A DNA stretch of 10,082 nucleotides from a bacterium (GTDB taxonomy: Bacteria > Zhuqueibacterota > Zhuqueibacteria > Residuimicrobiales > Krinioviventaceae): positions 1 through 10,082 of the forward strand of contig JAJRST010000122.1 in assembly GCA_024278645.1 (NCBI GenBank), written 5' to 3'. Below are positions 7,517 to 10,082 of the stretch, in pieces. The position numbers and the translations under genes were made by a program. A model generated the notes under the pieces. It searched no databases and had not been told where the DNA came from. It saw only the letters and a program-made list of their open reading frames with translations. Positions within the stretch are counted from its first letter, which is position 1. Each line of letters begins with the position of its first letter.

Positions 7517-8542
7517 GTGTGTACGACATGCAATGTCGTCTCCGGCGTTATTGAAAGGGACAATATTCCGATCGGCGGTCCGATTGACAACTTGAAGGTT
7601 TATGTCGTCGATCAGCACATGAACCCCGTCCCCATTGGCGTGCCCGGCGAACTTTTGATCGGCGGCATTGGCGTCGCTCGCGGCTACTTTGACCGGCCGG
7701 ACTTGACGGCGCAGAAATTCATACCCAATCCGTGGGCGGATTCTCCCGGCGAGCGGCTGTACCGTTCGGGCGACCTGGTCAGATACCTGTCTGACGGCAC
7801 AATCGAGTTTATCTCGCGTGTGGACCTGCAAGTGAAAATCAGGGGCTTGCGCGTCGAACTGGGTGAAATTGAAGCCGTGCTGGATGAACATGAGAATATC
7901 GACAGCGCCGTCGTGCTGGCCCTGCGGGACAAGGGCGGCGAGTATCGCCTGGCCGGCTATTATATTTCCAGGAACGGTCAGGATATCCCCGGCAACGAAC
8001 TTTCAGCGTTTCTCAGTGCAAAACTGCCGCCTTATATGGTGCCGGCTGTTTTTCAGAGAATGGACGAGTTTCCCCTGACGCAGAACAAAAAGATCGATCG
8101 CAAATCGTTCCCGAATCCGTTTTTTAGAAACAAGCTGAACCGTACCGATATTGTCAAACCGAAAAATGATATTGAACGCACTATTGCCGAAGCGTGGCGC
8201 AAGGTGCTGAATATTAACCAAATCAGCATTAATGACAACTTTTTCGAGATCGGCGGCCACTCTTTGATTATGATCAAACTGCACGCCGTACTGGAAGAGT
8301 CGCTCGATACAAAGCTCTCGGTCGTCGAGCTTTTTCAATATCCGACGATTGCGGCGCAGGCCAAATTCCTGGTGAATACGAAAAAAGAGAATCTTGGCAT
8401 GAAAGGCGCCGAAATGAGGGCTATCCGCCAACGCAACAGAATTATGGCTCAACGGAACAGGAGAATGGCAGCAAGAGGAGATAGCAGGCATGTGGGCAGA
8501 GGCAAACTCGGCGCTCCGGATTCTCTTGCAGAATCAAGCTGA
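7517..8542 (+). CDS. NRPS adenylation domain C-terminal part plus PCP
   Basis: The frame is open from 7436; the first possible start inside it is the GTG at 7517, which has no convincing ribosome site. Bases 7436-7516 still encode A-domain sequence, including NAYGPTEST (A5). Downstream are GELLIGGIGVARGYF (A6), RLYRSGDLVRYL (A7, Asp kept), DLQVKIRGLRVELGEIE (A8) and LTQNKKIDR (A10, with Lys in place of the usual Gly before the catalytic lysine at 8090-8092). The carrier domain follows with DNFFEIGGHSL; the phosphopantetheine serine is codon 8261-8263. The tail after the carrier is strongly basic, with a tandem seven-residue repeat QRNRIMA / QRNRRMA (8429-8470), and may be a helical docking tail for the next synthase. 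Pocket residues here are Ala322, Val330 and Cys331. Confidence 0.75.
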   Translation: MCTTCNVVSGVIERDNIPIGGPIDNLKVYVVDQHMNPVPIGVPGELLIGGIGVARGYFDRPDLTAQKFIPNPWADSPGERLYRSGDLVRYLSDGTIEFISRVDLQVKIRGLRVELGEIEAVLDEHENIDSAVVLALRDKGGEYRLAGYYISRNGQDIPGNELSAFLSAKLPPYMVPAVFQRMDEFPLTQNKKIDRKSFPNPFFRNKLNRTDIVKPKNDIERTIAEAWRKVLNINQISINDNFFEIGGHSLIMIKLHAVLEESLDTKLSVVELFQYPTIAAQAKFLVNTKKENLGMKGAEMRAIRQRNRIMAQRNRRMAARGDSRHVGRGKLGAPDSLAESS

Positions 8543-9095
8543 GCAGTATGGATGTCTTTGCGCCAATAATGATGTTGCTGCAACCCGGCGCGTTTCTTTC
8601 CCGGGGTTGAGAAGTAATCGTGATGCAAATAAAAATAGCGGCAGGCAGGCGAGGCGTTTTAATAACGTGGATCTTGTTTGCCGTATGCGGTATATTTTTT
8701 TCCATGATATCCGAAAGGGACAGAGCAGAGTCGTTCGACGTCCCCTGCCGGGGAAAACGGCGTCGACGCTCGGCTCGCCGACAGCCTCGTACGAGGTTCC
8801 TGTCAGGGGCGATGTTTATTACATTGTAAAGTGCTCACGGCCGCATCTCTTCCTTCCAAAAGAATTAGAGTTCACTGCAACTGTTTCTTTAAAATATTTT
8901 GTCTACAGGAATTATCGCAGCCTTTTTATCTGTTTAAAAATTAGTCTGGAAAGGGCCGGGGCTTTGAAACGCCGGGCTTTGAATTTTTACAGATATCGAC
9001 CATGTTGGAACAATCAGCCCGGCTTGTGTGGTGAATATCCTTATTATTACGAGTCAGAAAAGAGCGTTTCAATGCACGCAAAACCTTGTGATTGA
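8490..9095 (+). CDS. Doubtful 201-residue open frame after the NRPS
   Basis: An ATG at 8490 lies nine bases after a good AGAGGAG (8474-8480) and overlaps the NRPS end by 53 bases in another frame. I recognise no family. The protein is rich in Arg, Cys and aromatic residues, and it uses AGG, AGA and CGA arginine codons far more than the flanking synthases do, so it looks like chance coding. It also runs through the palindrome cluster at 8742-8809. The best argument for it is the ribosome site; the best against is composition and lack of any motif. Confidence 0.2.
   Translation: MWAEANSALRILLQNQAEQYGCLCANNDVAATRRVSFPGLRSNRDANKNSGRQARRFNNVDLVCRMRYIFFHDIRKGQSRVVRRPLPGKTASTLGSPTASYEVPVRGDVYYIVKCSRPHLFLPKELEFTATVSLKYFVYRNYRSLFICLKISLERAGALKRRALNFYRYRPCWNNQPGLCGEYPYYYESEKSVSMHAKPCD
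8581..8609 (+). other. Hairpin 39 bases after the NRPS stop
   Basis: CAACCCGG (8581-8588) pairs with CCGGGGTTG (8601-8609) with one bulged G and a 12-base loop. No T-run follows it, so it is not a standard rho-independent terminator. It may stabilise the 3' end of the transcript or mean nothing. Confidence 0.35.
8620..8829 (+). CDS. Small open frame with a membrane or signal segment
   Basis: Starts at GTG 8620 or ATG 8623; a weak GAGAAG (8609-8614) sits eight bases before the ATG. The N-terminus has basic residues followed by a hydrophobic stretch (VLITWILFAVCGIFF), like a signal peptide or membrane anchor. After about 45 residues it turns into an arginine-rich tail that looks out of frame. 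A one-base shift in the GGGGAAAA run (8750-8757) would join it to the other + frame, giving VPCRGKTASTLGSP and a less biased continuation. It could be a broken small secreted protein or chance. No family recognised. Confidence 0.15.
   Translation: MMQIKIAAGRRGVLITWILFAVCGIFFSMISERDRAESFDVPCRGKRRRRSARRQPRTRFLSGAMFITL
8742..8809. repeat. Cluster of three adjacent palindromes inside an outer inverted repeat
   Basis: Three palindromic blocks follow each other almost without a gap: GCGTCGACGC (8760-8769, perfect), TCGGC-TC-GCCGA (8770-8781) and CCTCGTACGAGG (8785-8796, perfect 12). They are enclosed by CCCCTG (8742-8747) and its complement CAGGGG (8804-8809). GACAG (8780-8784) and CTGTC (8800-8804) add a further pairing around the last palindrome. 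As RNA this could fold as a branched, cloverleaf-like shape; as DNA it could be a binding or recombination site. A competing local hairpin TCCCC-TGCC-GGGGA sits at 8741-8754. The block is GC-rich against AT-richer flanks. Confidence 0.55.
8955..8983. repeat. Short tandem direct repeat
   Basis: GCCGGGGCTTTGAA (8955-8968) recurs as GCCGGGCTTTGAA (8971-8983) two bases later, a 16-base period with one G lost. TTTTT follows at 8984-8988. The CCGG cores could pair weakly, but the stem is too short to call a terminator. Confidence 0.55.
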
Positions 9096-9186
9096 CGGTA
9101 AATCAAAACCAGACCCGTAAAAAGATTCTTATGTCTTTGGGTAGGGAGGTCAATGAGCAATAGCTTTTTTCGGCGCAAAGAGAATA

Positions 9187-9213
9187 GTTGATAATACATC
9201 ATAAAAGATAATA
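9187..9213 (+). promoter_or_regulatory. Possible weak promoter in AT-rich stretch
   Basis: TTGATA (9187-9192) and TAATAA (9208-9213) are spaced 15 bases apart within an AT-rich run in an otherwise GC-balanced region, about 180 bases before the next PKS. The spacing is short for a sigma-70 promoter and the match is poor; the location is the main support. Confidence 0.2.
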
Positions 9214-9303
9214 AAAGCAAAGTGCCGCTTTGATAATTGCGATGGGCATCCGTTTGGCGCCGGCAAGATTCCCTGGTTTCCCACCAGGAGTATTCCCCGG
9301 TTT

Positions 9304-9344
9304 ATTCGCCCAGAGCGAATTCGCGATTATTTTATGGACTGGGC
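9304..9344. other. Alternative hairpins upstream of the second PKS
   Basis: ATTCGC (9304-9309) pairs with GCGAAT (9315-9320) around a five-base loop. The overlapping GCCCAG (9308-9313) can instead pair with CTGGGC (9339-9344), and GCGAATTCGC (9315-9324) is itself a perfect palindrome. The two stems exclude each other, and both lie 50-90 bases before the start codon. No T-run makes either a terminator. Confidence 0.35.
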
Positions 9345-9392
9345 AAAAAAGGCAGTCCTTGTAGAAATTGAAGGATCGTGATTCCGGCTTTG

Positions 9393-10082
9393 ATGAGCAG
9401 CAATATCAATCGAGGAGAAAATGAATTGGAAGAATTGTATGCATCCGATGAATCCGCAGGTTTAAAAGTCGCCATCATAGGAATGGCCGGACGTTTCCCC
9501 GGCGCCTCCGGCATTGAAGAATACTGGCAAAATCTTCGCAACGGCGTTGAATCCATATCCTTTTTCACCGACGAAGAGCTTCTCGAATCCGGGATTGACG
9601 AAAAGCTGTTCAACCGGCCCAATTATGTTCGCGCCAGGGGCATCATCGAGGATGCCGACAAGTTCGACGCCTCATTTTTCAACTTTTTTCCCAAGGAAGC
9701 GGAGACGCTGGATCCGCAACATCGTATTTTTATGGAATGCGCCTGGGAGGCGCTGGAAGAGGCCGGCTACTATTCTGAAAATTTCGAGGGCTTGATCAGC
9801 CTTTTTGCCGGCGTCGGTATGAATACCTATATCATTCCCTATCTTGCCGCCACCCAGGGTAAAATTGATACGGCTGAAGGCTACCAGGTGACGATCGGCA
9901 ACGAAAAGGATTTCCTCACCACCAAAGTTTCCTACAAGCTGAACCTGCGCGGCATCAGCATGGACGTACAAACAGCCTGTTCGACCTCGTTGACCGCCAC
10001 TTATCTGGCCTATCAAAGTCTGGTCAATTATCAGTCGGATATGGCCCTGGCCGGGGGTTGTACCATCACCTTTCCGCAAAAA
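9393..10082 (+). CDS. Polyketide synthase, N-terminal ketosynthase, 3' end outside window
   Basis: The first 230 codons of another PKS, open to the right edge. A short acidic leader (about 27 residues, ENELEELY) precedes KVAIIGMAGRFPGA, the KS N-terminus. FFNFFPKEAETLDPQHR and FMECAWEALEEAGY are typical of KS domains that take an aminoacyl chain from an upstream peptidyl carrier. The active-site cysteine is in VQTACSTSL, Cys196 (codon 9978-9980); the catalytic histidines lie beyond the window. ATG 9393 has AAGGA 17 bases upstream, too far. TTG 9426, eight bases after GAGGAG (9412-9417), is an attractive alternative start that would still keep the whole KS; GTG 9378 is also in frame. An in-frame TGA at 9369 sets the upstream limit. 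It would extend the product of the interrupted NRPS module with a polyketide unit. Confidence 0.93.
   Translation, partial: MSSNINRGENELEELYASDESAGLKVAIIGMAGRFPGASGIEEYWQNLRNGVESISFFTDEELLESGIDEKLFNRPNYVRARGIIEDADKFDASFFNFFPKEAETLDPQHRIFMECAWEALEEAGYYSENFEGLISLFAGVGMNTYIIPYLAATQGKIDTAEGYQVTIGNEKDFLTTKVSYKLNLRGISMDVQTACSTSLTATYLAYQSLVNYQSDMALAGGCTITFPQK
9412..9417 (+). promoter_or_regulatory. Shine-Dalgarno-like GAGGAG near the second PKS start
   Basis: GAGGAG is the strongest ribosome-binding match in this leader. It is three bases from an out-of-frame ATG (9421), which opens only 14 codons, and eight bases from the in-frame TTG 9426. It therefore favours TTG 9426 over ATG 9393, though it could also be plain coding sequence (Arg-Gly-Glu) if the ATG is used. 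Confidence 0.4.

Larger units (their letters stand above)
6590..8542 (+). pseudogene. NRPS adenylation-PCP unit interrupted by in-frame TGA
   Basis: Together the two open stretches on either side of TGA 7433 make one complete adenylation domain followed by a peptidyl carrier protein, with no insertion or deletion. Against the remembered GrsA Phe-activating domain, the segment from residue 235 to 331 aligns without a gap; the stop falls on the equivalent of Gly302. The expected text around it is ISA-Gly-EAC. A single base change from GGA to TGA would explain it. All core motifs A1 to A10 and the carrier serine are intact, so the lesion is recent, is a sequence error, or is read through. It continues the frame of the upstream PKS, so the ancestral product may have been one protein carrying KS-AT-DH-ACP-C-A-PCP. 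Confidence 0.75.
8543..9392. other. 850-base gap between NRPS and next PKS
   Basis: No known domain can be read in any frame. It contains two doubtful open frames (8490-9095 and 8620-8829), a hairpin at 8581-8609, a GC-rich palindrome cluster at 8742-8809, a short tandem repeat at 8955-8983, an AT-rich stretch at about 9181-9240 and hairpins at 9304-9344 just before the next start. The length is unusual within one assembly line, whose genes are normally a few bases apart, so it may hold a promoter for the downstream PKS or the remains of a lost gene. Confidence 0.6.

Noticed and set aside
8955..8990. Rho-independent terminator with TTTTT
   Set aside because: The repeats are direct, and the possible CCGG pairing is only four base pairs.
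9161..9170. T-run as part of a terminator
   Set aside because: No stem-loop directly precedes it.
1..10082. tRNA, rRNA, CRISPR array or insertion sequence
   Set aside because: No cloverleaf with conserved tRNA loops, no regularly spaced repeats and no transposase motifs were seen.

Overview
The window holds the loading end and first modules of a bacterial hybrid polyketide synthase / nonribosomal peptide synthetase (PKS/NRPS) assembly line that makes a lipid-tailed product. All convincing genes are on the + strand. GC content is moderate, with GCC/GGC/CGC codons mixed with AAA/GAA/ATT. The protein families are shared by cyanobacteria, myxobacteria, Bacillus and many uncultured phyla, so I cannot name the organism.

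Layout: (1) 2-1000, the C-terminal two thirds of a fatty acyl-AMP ligase (FAAL), cut by the left edge. (2) 1010-6586, a 1858-residue PKS with domain order ACP, KS, AT, DH, ACP, C (condensation). (3) 6590-8542, an NRPS adenylation domain plus peptidyl carrier, broken by an in-frame TGA at 7433. (4) 8543-9392, an 850-base gap with no convincing gene but with a cluster of palindromes, a short direct repeat and hairpins. (5) 9393 to the right edge, the start of the next PKS, with a KS of the kind that follows NRPS modules.

Inferred biosynthetic logic: FAAL activates a free fatty acid as acyl-AMP and loads it on the first ACP. The KS and malonyl-type AT extend it by two carbons on the second ACP. 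The C domain joins that acyl chain to an amino acid chosen by the A domain. A gapless reading against GrsA gives the pocket DASTIAAVC plus the A10 lysine, which suggests an aromatic residue, most likely Tyr. The downstream KS would then extend the aminoacyl chain with another polyketide unit. The PKS module has a DH but no ketoreductase, so what the DH acts on is unclear.

The most notable feature is that FAAL, PKS and NRPS all lie in one reading frame from base 2 to 8542. That frame is interrupted by three different stop codons: TAA at 998, TAG at 6584 and TGA at 7433. The TAA falls in an interdomain linker and could be a real gene boundary. The TAG overlaps a Shine-Dalgarno-like AGGAG and could be a gene fission with re-initiation. 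The TGA replaces a conserved glycine inside the adenylation fold and cannot be a natural boundary. Recent gene decay, sequence error or stop-codon recoding are the competing explanations.
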